This document shows, piece after piece, positions 8,495 to 17,900 of a stretch of DNA of 61,364 nt. The position numbers were made by a program, and so were the translations under genes. The notes under the pieces are model-generated. The model did no database searches and was not told the DNA's origin. It worked only from the letters and a program-made list of their open reading frames with translations. Origin of the DNA: Muribaculaceae bacterium (GTDB lineage Bacteria; Bacteroidota; Bacteroidia; Bacteroidales; Muribaculaceae); contig JAFVCX010000145.1 of the NCBI GenBank assembly GCA_017478855.1, positions 1 through 61,364 of the forward strand, read 5' to 3'. The stretch's first letter is position 1. The number at the start of each line of letters is the position of its first letter.

Positions 8495-9820
8495 TTATTT
8501 TTTCCCATAAGAGGGGTCGATCTTTTTATCCACAAAGTAGGTCACCACCAATGTGGCCACACAGCACACCATCACCATCCAGAAGAAATTGACGTAGCCA
8601 ATGGCTTCTTGGATATAGCCGGCAACAAAACCGGGCAGCATCATGCTCAATGCCATGAATGCCGTGCAGATGGCATAATGCGACGTTTTGAATTCTCCCT
8701 CGCTGAAGTACATCATGTACAGCATGTAGGCAGTGAAGCCGAATCCATATCCAAACTGTTCGATGGCTACGGCGATTGAGATGACCCACACGTTGCTGGG
8801 CTGCGCCATAGCAAGGTAGACAAACGTAAGGCAAGGCAACGTCATGCATGCGGCCATGACCCACAATGATTTTTTCAGACCCACGCGCGAAGCGTAGATG
8901 CCGCCCAAAATGCCGCCAATGGTCAGCGCCAACACACCGCATGTGCCATACACTACGCCCACCGTTTCGGTGCTCAGTCCCAAGCCGCCCTCGGCGGTGC
9001 TGTGAACAAGGAATGGCATGCACAGCTTGATCAGGAATCCCTCTGGCAGGCGATAGAGCAGCATGAAAGCTATTGCCAGCAACACGGCGGGCTTCTTGAC
9101 AAAAGTGACAAACGAACTGACGAACTCGTTCAGCCCCGTTGCCCAGCTCACTTTTTCGTCGCTCACACGGGGCTTGTCGTCGGGGCTGTAGGGCATCGTA
9201 AAAGTGTGATAAAGTGTAATTAACAGGAAAATCACCGCGCTCACGCCCAACGTGATTTGCCACGACAGGGGGATATTGCCAGTTTTGGTTTCGATCAAAC
9301 CTGCAATGAGCACCAGCACACCCTGACCGAAGATGGATGCAATGCGATAGAACACGCTGCGGATGCCGATAAAGGCGGCTTGACTGCTGGTGCTATGTGC
9401 CAGCATGTAGTAACCGTCGGCAGCAATATCGTGGGTCGCGCTGGCAAATGCAGCGATGATGAATAGAATCAATGTGAAAGTGAAAATTCCTATCGGGGTG
9501 TGGCCTGACGCGATGGTGGCAGCGTCGGGCTTGGGCAGCGTGATGGTGAGCAAAACCAACATGGCAGTCATGAGCACTTGCATAGCCACAACCCACCAAC
9601 GCTTGGTTTTCACCACATCGACGATGGGGCTCCATAGTCCTTTTAAGAACCACGGGAAATACAAAAGCGTGGTGAAAAACGACATGTCGCCATTGGGGAC
9701 ACCCATCTTGGTGAACATCATCACCGAGATATTATTAACAACGAAGTAGGGGACACCTTCGGCAAAATACAGCGTTGGCACCCACCACCATGGGTTTTTG
9801 TAAGCGGTTTTCTCTTTCAT
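8495..9820 (-). CDS. AmpG-like MFS permease for cell-wall sugars/muropeptides
   Basis: 441 residues with about twelve membrane segments. The opening PWWWVPTLYFAEGVPYFVVN and the internal ATHDIAADGYYM correspond to AmpG-family signatures (compare the DIA-D-Y element of AmpG). AmpG imports GlcNAc-anhydroMurNAc muropeptides across the inner membrane. It sits between the SpoIID-like enzyme and NamZ, so its substrate is expected to be a disaccharide or anhydro-sugar released from glycan strands. That gives the operon two uptake routes: this one and the MurT-like protein. Substrate is inferred only from family and context. Confidence 0.85.
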   Translation of the reverse strand: MKEKTAYKNPWWWVPTLYFAEGVPYFVVNNISVMMFTKMGVPNGDMSFFTTLLYFPWFLKGLWSPIVDVVKTKRWWVVAMQVLMTAMLVLLTITLPKPDAATIASGHTPIGIFTFTLILFIIAAFASATHDIAADGYYMLAHSTSSQAAFIGIRSVFYRIASIFGQGVLVLIAGLIETKTGNIPLSWQITLGVSAVIFLLITLYHTFTMPYSPDDKPRVSDEKVSWATGLNEFVSSFVTFVKKPAVLLAIAFMLLYRLPEGFLIKLCMPFLVHSTAEGGLGLSTETVGVVYGTCGVLALTIGGILGGIYASRVGLKKSLWVMAACMTLPCLTFVYLAMAQPSNVWVISIAVAIEQFGYGFGFTAYMLYMMYFSEGEFKTSHYAICTAFMALSMMLPGFVAGYIQEAIGYVNFFWMVMVCCVATLVVTYFVDKKIDPSYGKK

Positions 9821-9836
9821 TATCTTGATTTTAAGG

Positions 9837-11195
9837 TTAATATTGCTTGTCGATGATGGCTCCGGGGAAGTAGTGAGCCAAAATTTGCCGGTAATTATAG
9901 CCTTTTGCTCCCATCACAGCGGCTCCAATTTGACACAGCCCCACGCCGTGTCCCCAGCCTGCGCCGCGCAGCACAAACTTGGCAGGATAGCCGTCGGCAT
10001 CCACGTCGTGTCGCTCGACTACGAAGGCCGAACTGTAGAGGGCTGTTTCGCTCAGCGCATATCGGATGGTGAGTTCTTTGCCTATGGTGCGAGTGAGTTT
10101 CTCGCCCACAATTTTCATTTTATATAGACGGCCACTCTTGCCGCGAGCTATGGGCTGCAGGTCGCGAATGCGGCCGTAGTCCACTCCCGTGCGCTTGGCA
10201 ATCAGAGCCGAAAGCTCGTTTTGTGTGTATTCAACCTTCCAGCGATAGAAATCGGTGGTTTCTTGGTCGTAATCGTTTAGCACTTGACTTAAAATGCCGG
10301 CATCGCGTGTGTTGCAGAATGCGTCGGGACAGGAAAGAATCCACTCCTCGGCCGCTTCTTCGCGGGTGAGGTCAGGGAAGTCGTTTTCGTCCTCTCCATC
10401 ACGTCGCGCTTCCAAGTAGTCGTAATGCGTGTCGTCCCAGCAGTTTTCAAATTCTTCCATCACACCGCCGCACGACTTGCTGAAACGTGCGTCGCACAAT
10501 GCGCCTTCGTGGGTGAGCACCTCGCCCCAAGTGGCCGCAATGGCTTGGCGCACGGTTTCGGTCGAGGCGCGGGTGATGCCCTGATAACGCTGGCAATGGT
10601 CGTCGGCGCACACGTCGAAGTTTACATGGTCGTCGCGACCCCACCACTTGATGGCCTCGTCGGCATCACCACCGCCCAAGTCGGGCTGCTCGTCGCTCAT
10701 GACCGAGCGGTTGCCATTGGCGGCCAGTTGTGCCGCGGCACGTTGTTCGTCGGTTTTGATTTGCGCCAGCAGCCAGCTGCGCGAAATTACGGCATGCGCT
10801 TTGAGCAGCTCTAATGAGGCGTGCGCACTCATTTCACTTGAAATCACACTCAACAAGTAATCTTCCACCGGAACGATGTTGATGGCCGTCACTTGGCCAT
10901 TTTCCACAATGAGGCGCAGCGCACCCTTGAAGCTTTGGTCTTCTTTGCGCCGCCAGTGAAAACTCACGCCTATGGTCACGTCTTTGATGGTGAAGAAATC
11001 TGTGTCGGGGTCTGAGGGCGAGAGAATCCATTCGGCTGTGCATTTGCCTTGTAGCAGCACATGATGGCCTTCGGTTCCGGCCTTGAAAACACCCGAAAAA
11101 ACTTCACCGTGACACTGATAGGAGCCATGTAGTTCAAACTCGATGGCCGGAGCGTTGACGATGCCCACTTGAACGGTTGGAACAGGGTTGTTCAT
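9837..11195 (-). CDS. SpoIID/LytB-domain glycan-strand enzyme
   Basis: 452 residues. The SpoIID domain is shown by VPVEDYLLSVISSEMSAHASLELLKAHAVISRSW (about 125-160; cited as VEDYLLSVISSEM and LKAHAVISRSW), the CQRYQG block and the C-terminal GAGWGHGVGLCQIGAA. SpoIID enzymes cleave glycan strands from which stem peptides were removed. The amidase at the head of this operon would make exactly that substrate. No obvious signal peptide precedes the domain (start MNNPVPTVQVGI), which is odd for an enzyme that should act outside the cytoplasm. An Asp/Glu-rich insertion lies around 170-290. Lytic transglycosylase activity is inferred from the family. Confidence 0.85.
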   Translation of the reverse strand: MNNPVPTVQVGIVNAPAIEFELHGSYQCHGEVFSGVFKAGTEGHHVLLQGKCTAEWILSPSDPDTDFFTIKDVTIGVSFHWRRKEDQSFKGALRLIVENGQVTAINIVPVEDYLLSVISSEMSAHASLELLKAHAVISRSWLLAQIKTDEQRAAAQLAANGNRSVMSDEQPDLGGGDADEAIKWWGRDDHVNFDVCADDHCQRYQGITRASTETVRQAIAATWGEVLTHEGALCDARFSKSCGGVMEEFENCWDDTHYDYLEARRDGEDENDFPDLTREEAAEEWILSCPDAFCNTRDAGILSQVLNDYDQETTDFYRWKVEYTQNELSALIAKRTGVDYGRIRDLQPIARGKSGRLYKMKIVGEKLTRTIGKELTIRYALSETALYSSAFVVERHDVDADGYPAKFVLRGAGWGHGVGLCQIGAAVMGAKGYNYRQILAHYFPGAIIDKQY

Positions 11196-11219
11196 GAGTG
11201 TGATGATAATTTGAAGGTT

Positions 11220-12182
11220 TTAATTGGAGGTTTTTATAAAATTGTCCATTATGCGAGCTATGCCGGTGTCGTCCACACATAGTTCATCATAGATTTGCTG
11301 CACAAGTGTGGCATTGAGCCGCTCAAAGTTGGCAGGTTCGGGCACGGCCCACACGCCGCCCATGTCGACCGATGCCGGGCTGATGAGCAACTGGTCCGCT
11401 CCGGGTCCAAAACATGCAGGACGATGCTTGCGGCGCGGAAAAACCGCCACATTGAGGTAATCTCCGTCGCGCCAAGCCAGCACATTAACCATAGGTTCCA
11501 GCTGTGAATCGGGCTGCGACATGCGCATCGCCAGTAGCAACCGGGAAAAATATAGGCTGGCCAGTGGCAAGCCGGCGGCGCGAATGAGGAAAACGGGGCG
11601 TCCCAAGCGGTGCGTATAGCCTATGAAGCCCTCGTCGCACACCTCCATTTGTGCCTCGGCGGGCCACAAGTCGGGTTCTGTGATTTCGTCGCATAACGGC
11701 AGAAAACCTTTGCATCCTGCTTGAAAATGCATGTGATCGGGAGCCGAGGCACCGCAACGAGCACCGTTGAAAAACACCACCCAATGGGGCAATTCAGCGG
11801 CAAGCTGCAGCATGTGGTCGATGCGTGCGAGGGGCCACAGTTGCTGTGGCGTGTGCTCCAAAGCCGAGATGGTGAGGTGGCGCGGGAAAATGGGGTAGGG
11901 ATTCACTTGAATCTTATAGTCACCCCACCTCACCATCTCTTGCTCTTTGGGCTGGTTGTGGCTGCACAAGAAACAAGGTCGGGCGGCCAATGAAGCGGCA
12001 TCGGTGCGTGCCGCACTTGAGCGACGGCGCACACTGTTACATTGTAGCACCACGGCGGCGTGCTCGAGCGCAATGTGGCGCAGCTGCACTTGCTCAAGGG
12101 CTGCAAAGTTGTTGCGCACCATGGGCCAATCGCGCAGCTGTCGTTCAAACAAAGCGTCGACTTCTTGTGCAAGATGTGTCAT
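11220..12182 (-). CDS. DUF4922 protein, HIT-like (GDP-sugar phosphorylase-related)
   Basis: 320 residues from the ATG at 12182 (10 bases after the glycosyltransferase gene). The HIT-type nucleotide-binding motif appears as DHMHFQAG, preceded by FFNGARCGAS; Cys pairs occur in RPCFLCSHNQ. This resembles the plant/animal GDP-hexose phosphorylase branch of the HIT superfamily. Substrate unknown. Its place between two glycosyltransferases and the SpoIID gene is unexplained by MurNAc catabolism; it may handle an activated sugar made or used by the glycosyltransferases. No signal peptide; cytoplasmic. Confidence 0.75.
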   Translation of the reverse strand: MTHLAQEVDALFERQLRDWPMVRNNFAALEQVQLRHIALEHAAVVLQCNSVRRRSSAARTDAASLAARPCFLCSHNQPKEQEMVRWGDYKIQVNPYPIFPRHLTISALEHTPQQLWPLARIDHMLQLAAELPHWVVFFNGARCGASAPDHMHFQAGCKGFLPLCDEITEPDLWPAEAQMEVCDEGFIGYTHRLGRPVFLIRAAGLPLASLYFSRLLLAMRMSQPDSQLEPMVNVLAWRDGDYLNVAVFPRRKHRPACFGPGADQLLISPASVDMGGVWAVPEPANFERLNATLVQQIYDELCVDDTGIARIMDNFIKTSN

Positions 12183-12192
12183 AAAAAGAGAT

Positions 12193-13668
12193 TTATTTCT
12201 TGTTAAGAGCAATGCGTGCTTGGAGTTCCCAAGTGCGGATGCGATCTTTATACAAGTTGTTGCGATTCATCTTTTCCACATCGAGGCTGGCATCGCTGTT
12301 GTCGTCCCAGCGGCGGCACAGATACACGGGTTCATACACGCGGCCAATCTGATAGATACGCGAGATATTCAATCCCAGCGCATAGTCTTCACCATAGCTG
12401 GTGTTAGGAATCTTCACATCGCGCAGCACGGGTGTGTAGAATGCGCGGGGTGCGCCCAGTCCGTTGATGCGCAAGGCATTGTTGCGGCCATTCTCAGGAG
12501 TCCACTCGCGGTGGTCGATGATGCCCGGCGCAATCATGTTGAGGTTGATGTCGGTCATCATATAGGTACCCACCACCATAGCCACGTTTTGCTTGTAGAA
12601 GGCCCGCACCATTGTGGTGAGTGTGTTTTCATCTTTGTACATATCGTCGCTGTCGAGCTGCACGATGAACTTGCCGGCTTTCTCGTGATGCGCCGCCAGA
12701 TTCCAATAACCGCCAATGCCCATGTCGTAATAGTCGGCAATGATGTGGATGAGGCGCGGGTCATCTTTATACTCATCGATGGCCTCGCGGGTGCCGTCGG
12801 TCGAGAAATTATCCACCACCATGAGGTTGAACTTGAAATCTGTTTTTTGACGCAACACGCTCTCGATGGCATCGCGAATGGTGCGGATGCGGTTGCGCAC
12901 GGGAATCATCACAGTGGCCTCAACCTCGAAGTTGTCTTCTCCAAACTCAATGTGTTTGAAGTTGGGTTTGCCGTCGATTTCGGGCACCAAGTATCCACCA
13001 ATTTCTTTCAGGTGCTCGGTGCAGGCAGCTTCCATCTCGATTTGGCGGCCACGGTTGCGCGGATCCACATAATCGAAGATTTTCTCGCCGCTCTTGCGCG
13101 TGTCAAGCTCCACATCGCTGTAAAGGAATTCGTTGATGTGGGTGATTTGGGCAAACTGGCTTAACTTAAGGCGCAGGTCATAGAGGCCGGCGAACTCGTA
13201 GTCGGCTTTCATGGCAGCGGCGGCCTTCTTGAAGCAGCAACCGCAGAAGAAAAGCACTGAGCCAAAGTCGAAGTCGTCGCGCAACGAGCCAAACTGATAA
13301 TCGATCACGGGAGCTTTGTCGGCACCTTTATCGGTCACGTTATAGTGGTCGGCATAGAGCATGCCGCTCTGTGTGTCATCGGCGAGTTTCACAAAACGCT
13401 CCACGGCAAAGGGGCCAAATTTGAGCGTGTCGAACTTGGTGTAGAGCATCACATAGTCGCTGTCGGCCTTTTCGGCAATAGCTTTGATGGTTGCGCTGGC
13501 TGTGAGATTCTTCACAGCAATCACTTCGCAGCCTTCAATAGGAGCCTCGGCATTTTCGCCTGCCAGCAGATAGATGTTGTTGACCAGTTCATTTGCCTTG
13601 AGGTTGTCAACGGTTTGTCCGGCCTGTTCGGCGTTGACAAACGGAATGAAGCAATTAATTCTTCCCAT
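12193..13668 (-). CDS. Family 2 glycosyltransferase, paralog A
   Basis: 491 residues starting at the ATG at 13668 (MGRINCFIPFVN). The GT-A core lies in the middle: VMIPVRNRIRTIRDAIESVL followed by VVDNFSTDGT, with the acidic metal-binding motif LDSDDMY. The N-terminal 200 residues (with MLYADHYN and GSLRDDFDFGS) look like a second, degenerate glycosyltransferase-like lobe. It is a tandem paralog of the next gene upstream, sharing [24 protein letters not shown] and many other blocks. No membrane segment, so a soluble or peripheral cytoplasmic enzyme. Acceptor unknown. Confidence 0.85.
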   Translation of the reverse strand: MGRINCFIPFVNAEQAGQTVDNLKANELVNNIYLLAGENAEAPIEGCEVIAVKNLTASATIKAIAEKADSDYVMLYTKFDTLKFGPFAVERFVKLADDTQSGMLYADHYNVTDKGADKAPVIDYQFGSLRDDFDFGSVLFFCGCCFKKAAAAMKADYEFAGLYDLRLKLSQFAQITHINEFLYSDVELDTRKSGEKIFDYVDPRNRGRQIEMEAACTEHLKEIGGYLVPEIDGKPNFKHIEFGEDNFEVEATVMIPVRNRIRTIRDAIESVLRQKTDFKFNLMVVDNFSTDGTREAIDEYKDDPRLIHIIADYYDMGIGGYWNLAAHHEKAGKFIVQLDSDDMYKDENTLTTMVRAFYKQNVAMVVGTYMMTDINLNMIAPGIIDHREWTPENGRNNALRINGLGAPRAFYTPVLRDVKIPNTSYGEDYALGLNISRIYQIGRVYEPVYLCRRWDDNSDASLDVEKMNRNNLYKDRIRTWELQARIALNKK

Positions 13669-13676
13669 AATGAGTG

Positions 13677-14981
13677 TTATTGATTGTTTTGATGAATAAT
13701 TCGGTTGAGTTGTTGCCGCGCTTGGAGTTCCCAAGTGCGAATGCGGTCTTTATACACATTGTTGGCGTTCTCACGCTCCAGAGTCAGGTCGCTATCGGTA
13801 TTGTCGCTCCAGCGACGTCCCAGCGTCATCACCTCCCACACGCGTCCCACTTTCCAGCGTCGGGAAATCATCAGCCCCATGGCATAATCCTCGCCATAAC
13901 TTGTGCCGGGCAGGCCTATGCTGCGATAAATGGGGGTGAAGAAGGCGCGGGGACCACCTATGCCATTCACGCGCAGCAGGTTGTTGCGTCCATTCTCATC
14001 GGTCCACTCTCGGTGAGCTATGATGCCCGGAGGAATTTCTTCGAGATTCTCGTTCACAATTTTATAGGAGCCTACCACCATAGCCGCACGGGTTTCATAG
14101 AACCGAGCTACCATAGTTTGCAGCACATGAGGGCCGGCAAAAAGGTCGTCGCTATCAAGTCCTATGGCAAAACGTCCGCAACGATTGTCGTAGATGGCTT
14201 GGTTCCAGCAGCCGCCAATGCCCAAATCGTCGCGATCGGGGATGATGTGCACAAGCCGGGGGTCGTGGGAGAACTCATGGATAGCCTCGGTGGTTCCATC
14301 GGTTGAATGGTTGTCCACGATGATGAGGTTATAGTTAAAAGGTGCCTCTTGCGTCAGCACGCTCCTGATGGCATCGCGAATGACGGTAACTCGATTGAGC
14401 ACAGGAATCACGACCGAGCACTCCACAGAAAAGTCACCTTGGGTAAGATCCACTTCTTCTTGCAAGGAGGGTTGCAGATAGGCTCCAACCTGTTTTAGGT
14501 GCCATGTGCACATGGCCTCCATCTCGCGCTGCGCCGCTGCCGCATCGGGAGCCTGATAGTCAAAGATTCGCTCACCGCTGCTGCGGTTGTCATGAGGGGT
14601 GTCGGTGTAGAGGAACTCTGGAATGTGGATAATCGCTCCCATTTGCGACAACGCTAACCTCACGCCATAGAAATTGGCATGCTCCAGCCGTCCAAAAACG
14701 GAATGAATCATTTCTTCGGCTTGTGCCAATTCACGAGTCCTTATGAGGGCTAACGAGCCGAAGTCGAACTCATCGCGCAGACTGCCTGACTGGTAGTCGA
14801 TGAGTGGATGCTTGACCAGCCTGCCGTCTTCTCCGCGAGTAAAGTGGTCAGCATAAAGCATGACAGCTCCCGTGTCGTGTGCAATCACAAGCATTCGCTC
14901 AAGGGCTTTATAGCCCAGCTCAAAGGGGGTGTCGCGCAAAGCAACAAGCGTATAATCGTCGGCCGTGGTGAGTCGTTTCAT
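13677..14981 (-). CDS. Family 2 glycosyltransferase, paralog B (shorter N-terminus)
   Basis: 434 residues. Aligns along its whole length with paralog A ([74 protein letters not shown]) but lacks about the first 60 residues of A. The 3-prime ends of the two genes are also close at DNA level, so this is a tandem duplication. 12 bases follow the amidase stop and 8 bases precede paralog A. The metal-binding acidic residues are kept in both, so both may be active; different donors or acceptors are possible. Confidence 0.83.
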   Translation of the reverse strand: MKRLTTADDYTLVALRDTPFELGYKALERMLVIAHDTGAVMLYADHFTRGEDGRLVKHPLIDYQSGSLRDEFDFGSLALIRTRELAQAEEMIHSVFGRLEHANFYGVRLALSQMGAIIHIPEFLYTDTPHDNRSSGERIFDYQAPDAAAAQREMEAMCTWHLKQVGAYLQPSLQEEVDLTQGDFSVECSVVIPVLNRVTVIRDAIRSVLTQEAPFNYNLIIVDNHSTDGTTEAIHEFSHDPRLVHIIPDRDDLGIGGCWNQAIYDNRCGRFAIGLDSDDLFAGPHVLQTMVARFYETRAAMVVGSYKIVNENLEEIPPGIIAHREWTDENGRNNLLRVNGIGGPRAFFTPIYRSIGLPGTSYGEDYAMGLMISRRWKVGRVWEVMTLGRRWSDNTDSDLTLERENANNVYKDRIRTWELQARQQLNRIIHQNNQ

Positions 14982-14993
14982 GTCGCGTGGTGA

Positions 14994-17900
14994 TTACTTC
15001 TCAAAATAGTTGAGGGCGTTTTGCATCAGTTCCTGACGTGCCCGGGCGTCCATCACTTCGAGAGGTACTCCGGTGACAAGCGTGCGATAAGTGCCGCGGT
15101 CGCTCACGATACCAGCCGGGATGTTGTTTTCGCTATAACGCATGAAGGTGACACCCTGCTTGTCGCTGGCACGAATGGCATCGGGCGACTCGACGGCATA
15201 GCACTTGCCATTGAGTGTATTGACGAACGTCCAACGGTCGCCATCGGGCATCATTTGGTTAGGAGTGGGCACGGTATAGACTTCGCCACGCTGGGTAGCC
15301 ATTCCATCGACCCACTCAAAGCCCAGCACATTGCGGGCAAACGTGGTTTCCTCGCTATTGACCGAATCCTTGTCCCAAATGTCGCTGCCCACGTAGGCAC
15401 CGGTCACAATCAGGTTGCTGCCGCTCTCGGCGCTTGTTTGGAGGGCGGCCATCAGCGCGGGAGTGAACGCCTTGAAGCGGTTGGGCATAGCTCCACGGCC
15501 CGTGGGCACTTCTTTTTGCTTGCCTAAAATCAGATCGACCGCTTTGAAGCCGGTGAGTGTTGTGTGGCGTGCCTCGGCAGCCTGCACGCTGGTGGAAATG
15601 AACGAATATCCGGCCTGCATAATGGCCTCGCCGTGGGTGGCGGGATAATCGAAGGTGTTGCCGGCAATCACTTTGGTTTCGTGATTGCTGCGGCAAGCGC
15701 CAAAGCCCGGCGCATCGTCATCGCGCCACGGCAAGTTGCGGCGGAACTCGCGTTGCGAGCCCAAATAGTTGATTTGTTCCATATAAGGAACTCCGTGGTC
15801 TTTCTCATCATAGAAGCCGGCAATCTCACCGTTTTCGAACCAATCGGGGCCGCTCACTCGCGTGAATCCGTTCACAACCATCACGGTGCCTTTGCTGTTG
15901 GGCGCAATGCCCAACGAAAGCGTTTCGCTGGGGAAACTGCGTCCGCCATCGTTCAGGGCAATGATTTTGTAACTATGAATGTCATTGTCGGCGATAGTGA
16001 CCACATGGCATGGGTCTTCCACCACAGCCACTTCGCGGAAACCGCCGTTCAGTCCCACACGCTCACACACCACATACTTGGTGGGCATAGCACCGTCGGC
16101 ACTCAACTCGTCGCGAGTGGGTTGCCATGTGAGCAGGAATGAACCCTGTGTGGATGCTTGAGCAATTTCGAAAGAATTCACAGGCAATGGCTGCACCACA
16201 TAGTCGCGGTGGTCACGTTTGGCAATGAATTTCAAGATGCCTTTGTAGATGGCACGGCTCACGTCGAAGCGGAATCCCGGGTCAAGGCCGTATTTCATGT
16301 CGGCAAAATTCTGGTGCGAGAGCAACTCCATGAGCAGGGCGGGCACTTCGGGCACGCGGGCTTCATAGTAGGATTTGTCCCACATGCCGCGGCGTGTCCA
16401 GTTGGGCTCCCATTTGGCACGAATGTCGCCCACCACTTGACTCGAAACGATGTCGGCAAACTGACGTGACAGTTCGCGTGGCGTGCCGTCTTCATATTTT
16501 CCGAAACGCTTGCCGTTCTTGGTGGTGCAGTAAATGAGCAGCGTGCCAATGATGTCGTCGTTGGGCGTTGTGCCGGCATCGGTGTGCAGACAGAACGACA
16601 CGTCGACGGGAATGTTCAATCCTTTTTGCTTGGGCAGCACACTGCTGCCTCCGGCCAAATAGTTCACCCACTCGCCACGGCTGCGGTAATCGTCCACATA
16701 GTCGTTGATACCATCGCTGGTACTGTACACCTCGTGAGGAAATCCCGCCCACTGCAAATAGTAACGGCTGCCAATGTGGAACCACGGATGTTCACCGCTG
16801 CCCACATATTTGTAGTCGATACCCTCTTTGCCCAAATATCGCTCGTCTTTGTTTTTTGCTGCAATTTGTTTATTTTCTTCGGTGGGCAATGCCACACGGC
16901 GCACGATATTGCCCTTGCCGCCGCCCACACGAATTGCATCGGCCGTGATGATGCCATTTTTAGTGTCGCTGAGGTTGCTCAACGTCACCACGTCTTTATT
17001 CAAGCCCTTGGCCAGCTGGAAAGATCCGAGATACACCCAAACGCCACCTCCCATCGTTTGGTCTACTTTGAATTGCTGGCTGCCATTGAGCGACCGCACG
17101 GTGTAGAGCGCGTCTTTCACGCTGCCGGCCACTGTCTTGTAGCTCACATAGAGCGCAAAGGTACCCGCTTCGGGCATGTCGACACTCCATGAGGCCGTGC
17201 TCACTTTTTTCTTGTCTTTGGTGGCTTTCACTTGGCGGTAGGTCCCCTCGCCAAAGGGATTCTCAAAGTCTTTATATTCAGCGCGTGCATAGCTGAAACC
17301 GCTTTCTTTGCCGTTTTCCCAAGCGTTTTTTCCGTCGGTTTCGGCGTAGTGGGTTTGTGACAGGCCACCGTCGTTGTCCACGACCACGCCAAAGTTGTGT
17401 GTGTCGCGCTCACGAGCGTCCCACACATAAGCTCCGGCATTTTCCAGCATGGGCATGATGAAAGGAATCATATAGCTGTGTGTGTACATGTCCTCCACTG
17501 TTTGGAACATGCGGGCGCGTTGCCATTCCCATCGATTGAGCACCGGCTCGAAGTACCAACCGTGGCTGGGCCAAACGGCCACGATGTTGCCGTCAAGGGC
17601 TTTTTTGTAGTGGCGTGTGGGGTCGAGTTCGGTGATGAACGGAGCGTGGCGGCGTTTGTAGCCGGTGTCGAAGTTGCTAAAGTAGTTCTCGATGTCGGCT
17701 CCGGCTATGCTCAGTTGCACGTCGGCCTTGGCATATCCGGCACCTAAGGCAGCACGCATGTCGCGTTTCATCTCATCGATGGAGGCCACCGTAAACGGCA
17801 CATCGCCAAAGTTTTCGCTCAGATCCACCTTCAGCGTGTTGCCTTCGTAAGAGGCGCTGCGCACTTTTAGGGCTCCGATGCCCATGTGCTCAGGCAAGTA

